In this document: positions 6,942-14,258 of the stretch, piece by piece
Position numbering within the stretch: position 1 is the first letter of the stretch
How the letters are laid out: every line of letters begins with the position of its first letter
Assembly (NCBI GenBank): GCA_009781115.1
Contig: WQYT01000007.1
Location: forward strand, 1-38,488
DNA from: Coriobacteriia bacterium
GTDB taxonomy: Bacteria; Actinomycetota; Coriobacteriia; WRKU01; WQUG01
Reading direction: 5' to 3'
DNA: 38,488 bases
Made by a program: the position numbers and the translations under genes
Notes under the pieces: generated by a model
What the model was told of the DNA's origin: nothing
What the model saw: only the letters and a program-made list of their open reading frames with translations
Database searches by the model: none

Positions 6942-7325
6942 TTACTGCGGCTTATAGTTCGTGCTGTCAGATATCTTTGTCAGAATAAGCTGACTGGTTT
7001 GCGGCTGGGCCGTCGAGGTAGTCTCGCTGGCAACAGTCTCCGTAATAGTCAGCGTCTTTCCGTCTTTGGAAAGCGTGTAGGCGGCGTCGAAGGACTGGGA
7101 CTGATCGGTGATCGTGATCTTTCCGCTTGCTCCCAGTTTATAGGAAAAGGTTTTGGCCACTGTCTTGATCTGCGTGGCGGTGATAATGAGTTGTTGCGTG
7201 CTATTTTTAACCTTCCAAGTCCCCTGAATACGCTTGGCGTCATTAGTTGAGCCGCAGCTCGTCAGCATCAGGGCGCTTGCCATCACGATAGCAACGGTCA
7301 AGGCGAACACGATAATCTTTCTCAT
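6942..7325 (-). CDS. Small secreted lipoprotein of unknown function
   Basis: The track start at 7340 is a GTG with no room for a ribosome site. I choose the in-frame ATG at 7325, preceded by AAAGG at 7-nt spacing, giving 127 residues. It has an N-terminal Lys/Arg, a hydrophobic stretch (IIVFALTVAIVMASALM) and lipobox LTSC, so signal peptidase II should process it. The mature part (IQGTWKV, LIITATQIKTVAKTFSYKL, GKTLTITETV) looks like a small beta-rich 'W-x-V' lipocalin/DUF-like domain of the type seen in many gut bacterial lipoproteins. No partner gene adjoins it. Confidence 0.75.
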   Translation of the reverse strand: MRKIIVFALTVAIVMASALMLTSCGSTNDAKRIQGTWKVKNSTQQLIITATQIKTVAKTFSYKLGASGKITITDQSQSFDAAYTLSKDGKTLTITETVASETTSTAQPQTSQLILTKISDSTNYKPQ

Positions 7326-7340
7326 AGGCAAACCTTTCAC

Positions 7341-7653
7341 TCCTTTATTGGCCCAAACTTGCCGGCAGCCTTCAGTGTAGCGCAGATAAACGCGCCTGCG
7401 TGATTTCTCCAGAGCACCTTGCGTACCGGATTAAGTTGGGTTGAGAGAGTCGAGAGGCTGCCTGACACCTGTCGGAAAAGCCTCGTGCCACGATTTCTGG
7501 AGTTTTTGCATCTAGAATGGACTTGTGTACGATATTTCGGACGTTTTCGTCGAAAAATCGTGTATTTGCGACCAAAAAGACCCCTTGCGAGCAAAAATCA
7601 GGCGTTTTCGCGTACACAAGTCCTGTTTTGATACAAAATTTGCCAAAAAGTTG
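7341..7653. other. Intergenic region holding nested inverted repeats
   Basis: About 310 nt lie between the lipoprotein start and the CLC stop. ORFs of 60-85 codons here lack ribosome sites. Content: the inverted-repeat element 7519-7623, and a weak GTTG...CAAC stem running into TTTTT (minus strand) at the CLC stop codon that may terminate CLC transcription. Confidence 0.5.
7519..7623. repeat. Composite inverted-repeat element, 13-bp perfect termini
   Basis: GGACTTGTGTACG (7519-7531) and CGTACACAAGTCC (7611-7623) are perfect terminal inverted repeats. Inside, TACGATATTTCGGACG-TTTT-CGTCGAAAAATCGTGTA forms a second hairpin. Two TTGCGA-CAAAAA-like strings lie beyond it. It has no coding potential and looks like a MITE or REP-type element. 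Confidence 0.65.
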
Positions 7654-9120
7654 TCACGGTCGTCGCAACTCGGAAAGTGAGCGGCTCCTGCGGTAGCGTT
7701 GCCCGTGCGACTTTGCGGTGGCGATAACCTGCGAGGGATACAGACTCTCGGAGCCCACGAGGAAGTAACCGATCAGCGCGGCGGCTACATAGTAAGGCAG
7801 CCCGGTCACACCAAAAAGTTCGATCCCTAAGGCGATCGTAGTCAACGGCGCGTTGGCGGCCGCTCCAAAGATCGCGATCATGCCCAGGCCCGCCAGCAGC
7901 GTCACGTCGGTGTGGGTCAGCACCGCAAGGGCGCCCCCCAACGAGGCCCCCACGCAGAACAAAGGCGTGACCTCGCCCCCCTGCAAGCCGACCGCCAGCG
8001 TCAGCATGGTCAAGGCAAGCTTTGCCAGCGGATCAAGAAACGTCGTCTGGCCGCTAAAGCCTGCCTGGATCATCCAGGTCGAAAGGCCCCCGTAGCGCTC
8101 AAGCCCCAGCCCCAGAAGCAGCGCTGCAACAACGGCGCCTGCGACCAGCGACCGCAACACCGGGTTGCGCAAGAGCAATCCGTAGCCGCGCTTAAGATGG
8201 CGGACGCCCACAATAAAGACGCGTGCCAGCACTCCAAAAAGCACGACAGCCGCAAGCACCACGGCGACCAGCTTGACGCCCGGCACAACCGGCGTCTGCA
8301 AGGCATGCTTTTCATAGGCGATCCCCAGCAGGCGGCACACGATGTTTGCCACATAGGAAGCGACAAAGCACGGCACCAGCGCCTCGTAGCTCACTTTCCC
8401 CACAAAGGCCATCTCAAGACCAAAAAACGCGCCGGAAAACGGCGTGCCAAAGATCGCGGAAAACCCGGCCGCCACACCTGCCATCGTCAGCACGCGCCGG
8501 TCATCGGAGCGAAAATGCAGCCAGCGCGCAAGCTTTGCAAACAGTGAGGCGCCAATGGCGACACCGGCCCCCTCCCGCCCGGCACTGCCGCCGGTCAGAT
8601 GCGTCAGGAGCGAGAACACATAGGTCAGCACCACCGTGCGCCCGGGCACGGTCGCCTGATCGTGGATGTCGGCGATGACCATGTTGTTGCCGTGCTCTGC
8701 GCCCGCGCCAAACTTTTGATAGACCAGGGTGGTGGCCACGGCAACCACCGGCAGCAACGCGATCAGCCACAGGTGCTGCGCGCGCAGCTTCGTGACCAGA
8801 TCAAGCGCGTACAAAAATGAAGCCAGCAGCGCGCCGATGACCGCCGCTGCCACACACAGCGCCAGCAATACCCCGAAGTTGCGGCGCGCCTGCAACCAGA
8901 GGCGGCGCGCCTGATGCGGCCGGATAAGCGCGGATTTCTCCCAGAGGGCCTGCTCGGTGCGGGCAGGCGGGCGGGTGTGTGGGCGAGCAGACAGGCAAGC
9001 AGGCGTGCGCCCGCGCGCCGCGGTGCGTTGTGCCCGGCGGTCACGGCGGCCGCGTACGCCTCGCAACAACGAGCCCTCAGTAAAAAGAGACTCAGCAGGT
9101 ATTGTTTTCGTGGAGGTCAT
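7654..9120 (-). CDS. CLC-family channel/antiporter, fluoride (CLC-F) type
   Basis: A polytopic membrane protein with the CLC fold. EHGNNMVIADIHD (ORF residues ~158-170) and GGSAGREGAG (~194-203) replace the chloride-type GSGIP motif with GNN. That is the hallmark of CLC-F fluoride/proton antiporters, so fluoride export is the likely job. The glutamate of GREG is the proton/gating residue. The track start at 9171 lies 18 nt from the divergent rubredoxin start, so I prefer ATG 9120 (488 residues). Even then ~70 residues before the first membrane helix are Arg/Ala/Pro-rich and may not be translated. No fluoride riboswitch could be recognised upstream. Confidence 0.88.
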   Translation of the reverse strand: MTSTKTIPAESLFTEGSLLRGVRGRRDRRAQRTAARGRTPACLSARPHTRPPARTEQALWEKSALIRPHQARRLWLQARRNFGVLLALCVAAAVIGALLASFLYALDLVTKLRAQHLWLIALLPVVAVATTLVYQKFGAGAEHGNNMVIADIHDQATVPGRTVVLTYVFSLLTHLTGGSAGREGAGVAIGASLFAKLARWLHFRSDDRRVLTMAGVAAGFSAIFGTPFSGAFFGLEMAFVGKVSYEALVPCFVASYVANIVCRLLGIAYEKHALQTPVVPGVKLVAVVLAAVVLFGVLARVFIVGVRHLKRGYGLLLRNPVLRSLVAGAVVAALLLGLGLERYGGLSTWMIQAGFSGQTTFLDPLAKLALTMLTLAVGLQGGEVTPLFCVGASLGGALAVLTHTDVTLLAGLGMIAIFGAAANAPLTTIALGIELFGVTGLPYYVAAALIGYFLVGSESLYPSQVIATAKSHGQRYRRSRSLSELRRP

Positions 9121-9148
9121 ACTCTTATTGTAATATAGTGAAAACAAG

Positions 9149-9173
9149 GCGGTACTCAAAGTACTGACCATGA
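9149..9173 (+). promoter_or_regulatory. Short palindrome and AGTACTGAC motif upstream of rubredoxin
   Basis: GTACT-CAA-AGTAC forms a small palindrome between the divergent CLC and rubredoxin genes. The string AGTACTGAC recurs before rubrerythrin (about 9340-9348), at similar distance from each start codon. A shared regulator of the redox pair is possible but unproven. Confidence 0.25.
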
Positions 9174-9188
9174 TCTTGAGGAGGCGTC

Positions 9189-9332
9189 ATGTCTGAAGAA
9201 ACATCCAAATGGGTCTGCGCCGTTTGCGGCTATGTCTATGATGGAAGCGAAGGTCCGTTTGAGGAGTTACCTGACAGCTGGTGCTGTCCCTTATGTGGGG
9301 CCAGCAAAGACGAATTTGAACTACAGGCGTAA
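9189..9332 (+). CDS. Rubredoxin
   Basis: A 47-residue protein, too short for the ORF track. It has the complete iron site of two CxxC pairs: [13 protein letters not shown] (cysteines 10 and 13) and [14 protein letters not shown] (cysteines 33 and 36). The usual rubredoxin order of a first knuckle CxxCGYVYD, an FEELPDSW segment and a second knuckle CPLCG is intact, though the hinge is shorter than in clostridial rubredoxins (~52 residues). GAGGAGG lies upstream of the ATG. It is a one-electron carrier for peroxide and superoxide detoxification. It is followed 38 nt later by rubrerythrin, its natural partner, probably in one transcript. Confidence 0.95.
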   Translation: MSEETSKWVCAVCGYVYDGSEGPFEELPDSWCCPLCGASKDEFELQA

Positions 9333-9370
9333 TACCGACAGTACTGACACACAACGAGAGGAGCACTTCG

Positions 9371-9925
9371 ATGGATTTTAAGGGATCAAAAACAGAGGCG
9401 AATCTGCAGGCGGCCTTTGCCGGCGAGTCGCAGGCGCGCAACAAGTATACCTACTATGCCAGCCAGGCAAAGAAGGACGGCTTCGTCCAGATGGCCGCGA
9501 TCTTTGAGGAGACCGCTGGTAACGAGAAAGAGCACGCGAAGATCTGGTTCAAGCTGCTGAATAATGACGGCAAGGTCAACGGTTCCCTGCCACCCACGCT
9601 GCAGAACCTGGCCGACGCCGCCGGTGGCGAGAACTTTGAGTGGACCGAGATGTATCCCGGCTTTGAGGCCACCGCGCGCGAAGAGGGCTTTACCGCCATC
9701 GCCGAGCTCTTCAAGATGGTCGGCGCCATCGAAAAGGAGCACGAGGATCGCTATCGCCAGCTTATCGAGAACATCGAGAACGACGAGGTCTTCAAGCGCC
9801 CGCGCGTCGAGGTCTGGCGCTGCAGCAATTGCGGGCACCTGCACGCAGGCGAGTCTGCTCCGGAAGTCTGCCCAGTCTGCAACCACCCGCGCAGCTACTT
9901 CGAGCTGATCGCGAAGAACTACTAA
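9371..9925 (+). CDS. Rubrerythrin (NADH-peroxidase type, with C-terminal rubredoxin domain)
   Basis: 184 residues, standard length. The ferritin-like diiron domain has the ExxH-type ligands in AAFAGESQARNKY, IFEETAGNEKEHAKI, TAREEGF and AIEKEHEDRYR. The C-terminal rubredoxin-like domain is WRCSNCGHLHAGESAPEVCPVCNHPRSYF. The enzyme reduces hydrogen peroxide in anaerobes using electrons from rubredoxin. GAGAGGAGC lies before the ATG. Together with rubredoxin it points to an obligate anaerobe that tolerates oxygen pulses. Confidence 0.97.
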   Translation: MDFKGSKTEANLQAAFAGESQARNKYTYYASQAKKDGFVQMAAIFEETAGNEKEHAKIWFKLLNNDGKVNGSLPPTLQNLADAAGGENFEWTEMYPGFEATAREEGFTAIAELFKMVGAIEKEHEDRYRQLIENIENDEVFKRPRVEVWRCSNCGHLHAGESAPEVCPVCNHPRSYFELIAKNY

Positions 9926-10066
9926 GTTACCTGCAGCAGAGGCGCGCCGAGGTCGTCGCGCCCTACAGGGCGGTTACCTGCAGCAGAGGCGCGCCGAGGT
10001 CGTCGCGCCCTACAGGGCGGTTACCTGCAGCAGAGGCGCGCCGAGGTCGTCGCGCCCTACAGAGCG
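9926..10066 (+). repeat. Three tandem copies of a 47-bp unit
   Basis: Copies begin at 9926, 9973 and 10020 with an exact 47-nt period and are almost identical (AGGGC versus AGAGC at the last end). Each unit contains GGCGCG-N10-CGCGCC, a GC-rich hairpin. Translated matter here is meaningless. It starts one base after the rubrerythrin stop. Related single copies lie at 2406-2437 (direct) and 10150-10174 (inverted). There are no variable spacers, so it is not CRISPR. Confidence 0.92.
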
Positions 10067-10084
10067 GTTACCAGTTATAATCCT

Positions 10085-10126
10085 CACCAGCTAACGCCAG
10101 GGTACTTATTCTGGCGTTAGCTGGTG
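10085..10126. terminator. Perfect 16-bp stem-loop between convergent genes
   Basis: CACCAGCTAACGCCAG (10085-10100) and CTGGCGTTAGCTGGTG (10111-10126) pair perfectly around a 10-nt loop. It lies between rubrerythrin and the convergent prepilin peptidase gene. No clear T-run follows on either strand, so it may be a transcript-end stabiliser rather than a classical terminator. Confidence 0.55.
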
Positions 10127-10149
10127 CTGTTATGGCTGGCAACGGCTGC

Positions 10150-10174
10150 GTAGGGCGCGACGACCCGGCGCGCC
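10150..10174 (-). repeat. Inverted single copy of the 47-bp repeat core
   Basis: The minus strand reads AAGGCGCGCC-GGGTCGTCGCGCCCTAC, matching the tandem unit with a one-base deletion. Together with the tandem array it brackets the hairpin at 10085-10126. Confidence 0.6.
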
Positions 10175-10189
10175 TTGTTCGGGGTGCGT

Positions 10190-10690
10190 TCAGGCTGGAA
10201 GGCTGCATGCCATTGCTACCAGGGCAGCGAGCGCTATATACGGGCCAAAGGGCAGAGTGGCGGAGAGTCCGCTGCTCTGCCCTTTCTTCTTTCTCCATAA
10301 CATGAGCACAGGCAAGCTGGCCACACAGAGGCAGCTGGCAAGCGGCAGGATCCAGAACGCGCGCGGACCGAAGAACAGGCCGAGCGCCGCCAACAGCTTG
10401 AGATCCCCCATCCCCAGGCCGCCACGGCGGCGCAGCGCTCCGTATATTCCCGCGATCAGCGCTGCAGGACCGACTGCATATACCACTCCCAACGTCGCCT
10501 GCGCAAAGGGCGCCAGGCTCCCTGCGCTGGCCGCTGCCAGCAAACAACGCAGGCATCCCAATGCAGCAACGCCGGCAACCCAGCGGTTTGGCAGGCGGCG
10601 GCTGGTAAGATCGTGGTAAGAAAGTGGTAAGAGACAAAAAAACAGCGCAGCTGAAAAAATCAACTGCGCTGTATGCTGCCAAATAAGCAT
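10190..10690 (-). CDS. Type IV prepilin peptidase (A24 family)
   Basis: 166 residues with about five hydrophobic segments. The two catalytic aspartates of A24 peptidases are in YHDLTSRRLPN (~residues 25-35) and the GxGD-type GLGMGDLKLLA (~90-100). It lacks the N-terminal cytoplasmic methylase domain of full PilD, as is usual for short Gram-positive forms. It would cleave leaders of type IV pilins or competence pseudopilins at the membrane. No pilin or assembly gene is in the window. TGAGG precedes the ATG. An imperfect hairpin (ACAGCGCAG/CTGCGCTGT) lies in its first codons. Confidence 0.85.
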   Translation of the reverse strand: MLIWQHTAQLIFSAALFFCLLPLSYHDLTSRRLPNRWVAGVAALGCLRCLLAAASAGSLAPFAQATLGVVYAVGPAALIAGIYGALRRRGGLGMGDLKLLAALGLFFGPRAFWILPLASCLCVASLPVLMLWRKKKGQSSGLSATLPFGPYIALAALVAMACSLPA

Positions 10691-10722
10691 GGCTACCTCA
10701 CGGGCGCCTCATACCTTTAGGC

Positions 10723-11235
10723 TCAACTGAAGCCCGAGGACGCAGACGCGCTGTCGCAACCCTCGCAGCCTTCGTCGTCGCAACCAGCGCCGGACCAGGC
10801 CGGAACGTCGCCGCCGACCTCAACCAGCTCAAGATCAAAGATCAGATCCTGTCCGGCGAGCGGGTGGTTCAGGTCAAGCGTGACGCCCTCGTCACTGATA
10901 TCTTCGATCGAGGCCGCCATGATGGCGCCATCCGGCGACTGAAGCTGAACAACCCAGCCCACCTCAGGGGACTCACCCTGGAAGAAGTCCTTGGGCACCA
11001 TCTGCACCAGACCATCCTCGTGGGGGCCATAGGCCTCGTCAGCCGGTATCGTGACCGTCGTTTTTCCGCCAACTTCAAGATCTGCAACCGCAGCGTCAAA
11101 GCCCGGGATGACCATGCCGCTACCCAGTGAAAACACCAGCGGATCGCCGTCTGCGCTGCTATCGAACTGCGAGCCATCAAGTAACCGCCCCGTATAGTGA
11201 ACGTGAACGGTATCGCCTGGTTGTGGTTTTGCCAT
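10723..11235 (-). CDS. FKBP-type peptidyl-prolyl cis-trans isomerase, SlyD-like
   Basis: I moved the start from 11289 to ATG 11235, which AAAGGAA precedes, giving 170 residues. It shows the FKBP opening VHVHYTGRLLDGSQFDSS, then VIPGFDAAVADLEVGGK, then a SlyD-type insert-in-flap region (AYGPHEDGLVQMVPKDFF). DLNHPLAGQDLIFDLELVEV closes the fold. The C-terminal tail is Cys/Asp-rich (GAGCDDEGCEGCDS), reminiscent of the metal-binding SlyD tail. It acts as a cytoplasmic folding helper. It is divergent from the kinase gene at 11375. Confidence 0.93.
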   Translation of the reverse strand: MAKPQPGDTVHVHYTGRLLDGSQFDSSADGDPLVFSLGSGMVIPGFDAAVADLEVGGKTTVTIPADEAYGPHEDGLVQMVPKDFFQGESPEVGWVVQLQSPDGAIMAASIEDISDEGVTLDLNHPLAGQDLIFDLELVEVGGDVPAWSGAGCDDEGCEGCDSASASSGFS

Positions 11236-11362
11236 AAAGATTCCTTTCGTCTCAGTTTGACCAGTATAGCAAAATGCCGCCTCCTCCACACCTAAGCTAC
11301 AGTTTGACCTGCTCCTTTTAGCCCGCCAGCGTTACCCTGAGCGGCTCAGGCGCGAAACCAGC

Positions 11363-11377
11363 TATACTAGCGGTGTG
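11363..11377 (+). promoter_or_regulatory. -10 element placed for a leaderless transcript
   Basis: TATACT (11363-11368) ends 6 nt before the GTG start at 11375, so the expected +1 coincides with the start codon. No ribosome site precedes the GTG. Leaderless mRNAs with this spacing are common in Actinobacteria. No good -35 is visible. Confidence 0.5.
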
Positions 11378-12676
11378 GCAAAACTTCTTTTTGACAGATA
11401 TCGCATCATCAGCCAACTGGGCGAGGGCGGCGCGGGCGCCGTGCTGCTCGCCTTCGACCAGCGCATCGCGCGGCGGGTCGCCATCAAGCGTCTGCCTCTG
11501 GCTGACGATGCGCGCGCGGCCCAGGCAAGCCTCCAGGAGGCGCGCATCGCCGCGCTGCTGCAACATCCCCACATCGTGCAGATCCTTGACTTTGAGATCG
11601 CCGGCAACACAGGCAACGCCAGCACCACCGGCACCACCAGCACCGCCGGCAGCACCAGCGACACCCGCAACGCCAGCGCACCACAGGGCACCAACCAACC
11701 TGCCGCCCCGCCAGCGCCCGCCAACAGCGCCGCCTACCTCATCATGGAATACCTCGACGGCATCACTCTCGCAGACATCCCCAGCGAAGACCTTGACGCA
11801 GACATCATCGCCGCAGTCATTGAGGCGATTGGCGGCGCGCTTAGCTTCGCGCACGATAACGGCGTGCTGCACCTCGACGTCAAACCGAACAACATCCTCA
11901 TTGACCACAACGGGCAGATCAAGCTCGCCGACTTTGGCCTGTCACTTCTGACTGACCGCAGCGGGCTGCGCCATGCCGAGGGCGGCACGCTCGGCTATAT
12001 GCCGCTTGAGCAGCTCCAGGGCCGCCCGGTCAGCGCCGCCTGTGACCAGTGGGCGCTTGCGGCCGTGCTCTACGAGCTTTGCACCGACGAGTATCCCTAC
12101 TTCAACGAGGTCGCGCGCCACCCCACTCTGGCTCGCCTGCGCGCCGCACAGGAGGCAGGCGAAGCCCCGCTGCTCCAGATGCAGGCGTCCGGGCTCACCG
12201 AGGTCTTTGCGCGGGCGCTAGCGCGTGACCCGCAACAGCGCTACGACTCGGTCGCGGAGTTCTGCGCGGAAGTGGCGCCATACTTTGGAGACACGCAGCA
12301 GGGGGCCAGCGCGTTGCGCGAGCTCTGCGGCGAGCTTACTGACAGCGCCGAAGAGTCAGAAGACCGCAACCCGGACGAAACAGACCGCCTCGCGCACGAG
12401 GATGCGCGGGCCTTGCGCGCCGCCCGCCTCCAGCGCCGCGCGCGCAATCAAGCGGTCCGCCCGGCACGCGGCGCGCTGGGCTGGCTGGTCCTGCTGCTCT
12501 CTCTGCTTGCCGTCTGCGCCGCCGCAACTGCCCTGGCCTGCGTTTTGACCCCCGCGCTGATCACGCAACTGTTCGGTGACAAGCGCCTGGCCATTGGCGT
12601 CGGTAGTGTAAGCTTCTTTATACTGGTAAGCATGATAATGCTGCTTTTGCGAGCGGCTTTACGACGACGGGACTGA
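11375..12676 (+). CDS. Membrane Ser/Thr protein kinase (PknB-like catalytic domain, two C-terminal TM helices)
   Basis: 433 residues from a GTG start. Kinase motifs: glycine loop LGEGGAGAVLLA (~13-24), VAIKRL lysine, catalytic loop HLDVKPNN (~165), DFG in LADFGLS (~184), and GYMPLEQL in place of APE. The usual HRD arginine is replaced (HLD), making it a non-RD kinase that may not need activation-loop phosphorylation. A Thr/Ala/Ser/Gly-rich insert (~residues 78-118) interrupts the N-lobe. Two hydrophobic helices close the protein (WLVLLLSLLAVCAA and VSFFILVSMIMLLL); there is no PASTA region. It lies at the head of the fhaA-pknB cluster, a position where mycobacteria carry related regulators. 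Confidence 0.88.
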   Translation: MAKLLFDRYRIISQLGEGGAGAVLLAFDQRIARRVAIKRLPLADDARAAQASLQEARIAALLQHPHIVQILDFEIAGNTGNASTTGTTSTAGSTSDTRNASAPQGTNQPAAPPAPANSAAYLIMEYLDGITLADIPSEDLDADIIAAVIEAIGGALSFAHDNGVLHLDVKPNNILIDHNGQIKLADFGLSLLTDRSGLRHAEGGTLGYMPLEQLQGRPVSAACDQWALAAVLYELCTDEYPYFNEVARHPTLARLRAAQEAGEAPLLQMQASGLTEVFARALARDPQQRYDSVAEFCAEVAPYFGDTQQGASALRELCGELTDSAEESEDRNPDETDRLAHEDARALRAARLQRRARNQAVRPARGALGWLVLLLSLLAVCAAATALACVLTPALITQLFGDKRLAIGVGSVSFFILVSMIMLLLRAALRRRD

Positions 12677-12734
12677 TCCGCTTGACGCCGCGCTGTGTGC
12701 GGCGACGCCCGTAAACGGACTGGCAGGGAGCACC

Positions 12735-13847
12735 ATGGGACTCATTTCAGACTTTGAAGAACGCTTAGGAGGCGCCATCGAGGGAGCGTTTGCCGGTATG
12801 TTCAAATCCCCGGTGCAGCCTGCCGAACTCGCGCGCGCCTGCGGCAAGGAAATGGCGCGCTCCAAAAAGCTGGGCGTAGGCAAGGTATATGTCAGCAACG
12901 TCTATTCAATCATCCTTTCTACGCGCGACCACGGCGCGCTGGCAGGACTGATCCCCACCCTGCAGGGCGAGCTGGAGACCTACCTGCTGGCGTACTCGCG
13001 CGAACACGACTTCCAGATGGCCACGCGGCCCATCGTGCGATTCTACCCGGCGCCAGACCTGAAGCTGGGGCGCTTTGAGGTGATCGGAGACATGCTCTCG
13101 GTCGATGAGATCGAGGCTGAGCTGGGCTCGGTACCGGGCGTCACGCCAGAACGGGAGCCCGAGCCCGCTGCGGCGCCGGCAAGCCCTGCTGCTGCGGTCG
13201 CAAGCGCAGCGCCATTTGGCGAGGGCGCAATTTCTGCGCCTGGTTTTGACTCCGCCGGTCTGTCGCCTGATCCGGCGGCAATCGCTGCCCCGGGTTTTGG
13301 AGACTTAGACATTGATCCGGAGCAAGCCGCGCCCGACCCTGAAGATTTGAACATGGAAAACACCCCGCGGGTGCGGCCTGGCCCTCGCCTGCGCCACGAC
13401 TTTGACCTGCCGTCGGTCACCGCAGATGACCGCAGCGCCGCCAGCGCGCTTGCCCCTGCCAGCGCGCCAGCGATGGGCGCCCCCATCCCGGTTCCCGTCC
13501 CTGCTCCCGTCCCCGCGTCCGTCCCGACGCCGGCGCCTGCGCCAGAACAGGAAATCAAGGCCTGGCTGACGCTGGATAACTTTGGCCCGCTCTCGCTTAA
13601 AGGAAAGCGGTCCGTCAGTATCGGGCGCCAGGATGACAACGACCTGGTGATTGCCGACGCCAATGCGTCGCGCCATCACGCGCGTCTGGAATGCGAGGAC
13701 GGCGACTGGATGGTGGTTGATCTGGGGGCAACAAACGGTACGCTGCTGAACAACGCGCGCACCCAGCGCAGTCGTCTGCGTGATGGGGACGTGGTAACGA
13801 TCGGCATCACCAAAATACAATATCACGAGAAAGTGGCCCTTTTGTGA
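12735..13847 (+). CDS. fhaA: FhaA-type protein: DUF3662 domain plus C-terminal FHA domain
   Basis: 370 residues. Residues 1-~125 (MGLISDFEERLGGAIEGAF, ELARACGKEMARSKKLGVGK, YVSNVYSIILS) are the DUF3662/FhaA N-terminal domain. A Pro/Ala-rich linker spans ~130-285 (PVPVPAPVPASVPTPAPAP). The FHA domain at ~286-367 has SIGR at ~295, then SRHHARLE, then GATNGTLLNN, the phosphothreonine-binding signature. In mycobacteria FhaA binds phosphorylated partners and tunes peptidoglycan synthesis. GCAGGGAGCACC precedes the ATG. The stop overlaps the next start (GTGA). A GC-rich hairpin (GCCGC/GCGGC) lies in the 58-nt gap after the kinase gene. Confidence 0.92.
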   Translation: MGLISDFEERLGGAIEGAFAGMFKSPVQPAELARACGKEMARSKKLGVGKVYVSNVYSIILSTRDHGALAGLIPTLQGELETYLLAYSREHDFQMATRPIVRFYPAPDLKLGRFEVIGDMLSVDEIEAELGSVPGVTPEREPEPAAAPASPAAAVASAAPFGEGAISAPGFDSAGLSPDPAAIAAPGFGDLDIDPEQAAPDPEDLNMENTPRVRPGPRLRHDFDLPSVTADDRSAASALAPASAPAMGAPIPVPVPAPVPASVPTPAPAPEQEIKAWLTLDNFGPLSLKGKRSVSIGRQDDNDLVIADANASRHHARLECEDGDWMVVDLGATNGTLLNNARTQRSRLRDGDVVTIGITKIQYHEKVALL

Positions 13848-14257
13848 TCGACGTAATCCTGCTTGCCGGACGCATTGTTCTGGTCGTTTTACTCTATATC
13901 TTTTTACTGTTTGCGGCAAAGACCGGCGTTGGCCTGGTGCGGACGGCAAAATCTAAGAAAGGCACGCTGACGGTCGTGGTCATCCAGGGCCCCACCGCGC
14001 TGTTGGGAACGACCATGCCCCTGACCAGCGCGCTGGTGATCGGGCGCGCGGAAGGCACCGACATCTTCATCAATGACCCGATGGTCTCAAGCAAGCATGC
14101 CCGCATCACTCCCGTGCCCAGCGGCGCCATCCTTGAGGACCTCAATTCAACCAACGGCACCTTGCTTAACGGGATGAAGGTCACGATACCGGCGGCGCTT
14201 GCCGTGGGCGACCAGATCGCCGTGGGCAACGTCATGCTTGAAGTGGGACAGCGCTGA
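13844..14257 (+). CDS. fhaB: FhaB-type membrane-anchored FHA protein
   Basis: 137 residues starting at GTG 13844, which overlaps the fhaA stop. An N-terminal transmembrane anchor (ILLAGRIVLVVLLYIFLLFAA) is followed by an FHA domain: VIGRAEGTDIFINDPMVSSKHARI, then LNSTNGTLLNGMKV. FhaB/FipA-type proteins recruit phosphorylated division and cell-wall proteins to the membrane. Its stop is separated by one base from the PP2C start, so translation is coupled. Confidence 0.92.
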   Translation: MIDVILLAGRIVLVVLLYIFLLFAAKTGVGLVRTAKSKKGTLTVVVIQGPTALLGTTMPLTSALVIGRAEGTDIFINDPMVSSKHARITPVPSGAILEDLNSTNGTLLNGMKVTIPAALAVGDQIAVGNVMLEVGQR

Positions 14258-14258
14258 T

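Noticed and set aside
9121-9188. Fluoride riboswitch upstream of the CLC-F gene
   Set aside because: The short divergent interval lacks the conserved fluoride-riboswitch sequence blocks; I saw only a small palindrome.
9926-10066. CRISPR array
   Set aside because: The three 47-bp units are contiguous, with no variable spacers, and no cas genes are present.
11318-11908. 196-residue minus ORF over the kinase
   Set aside because: Val/Gly/Ala-rich shadow of the kinase gene's low-complexity insert, without a ribosome site.
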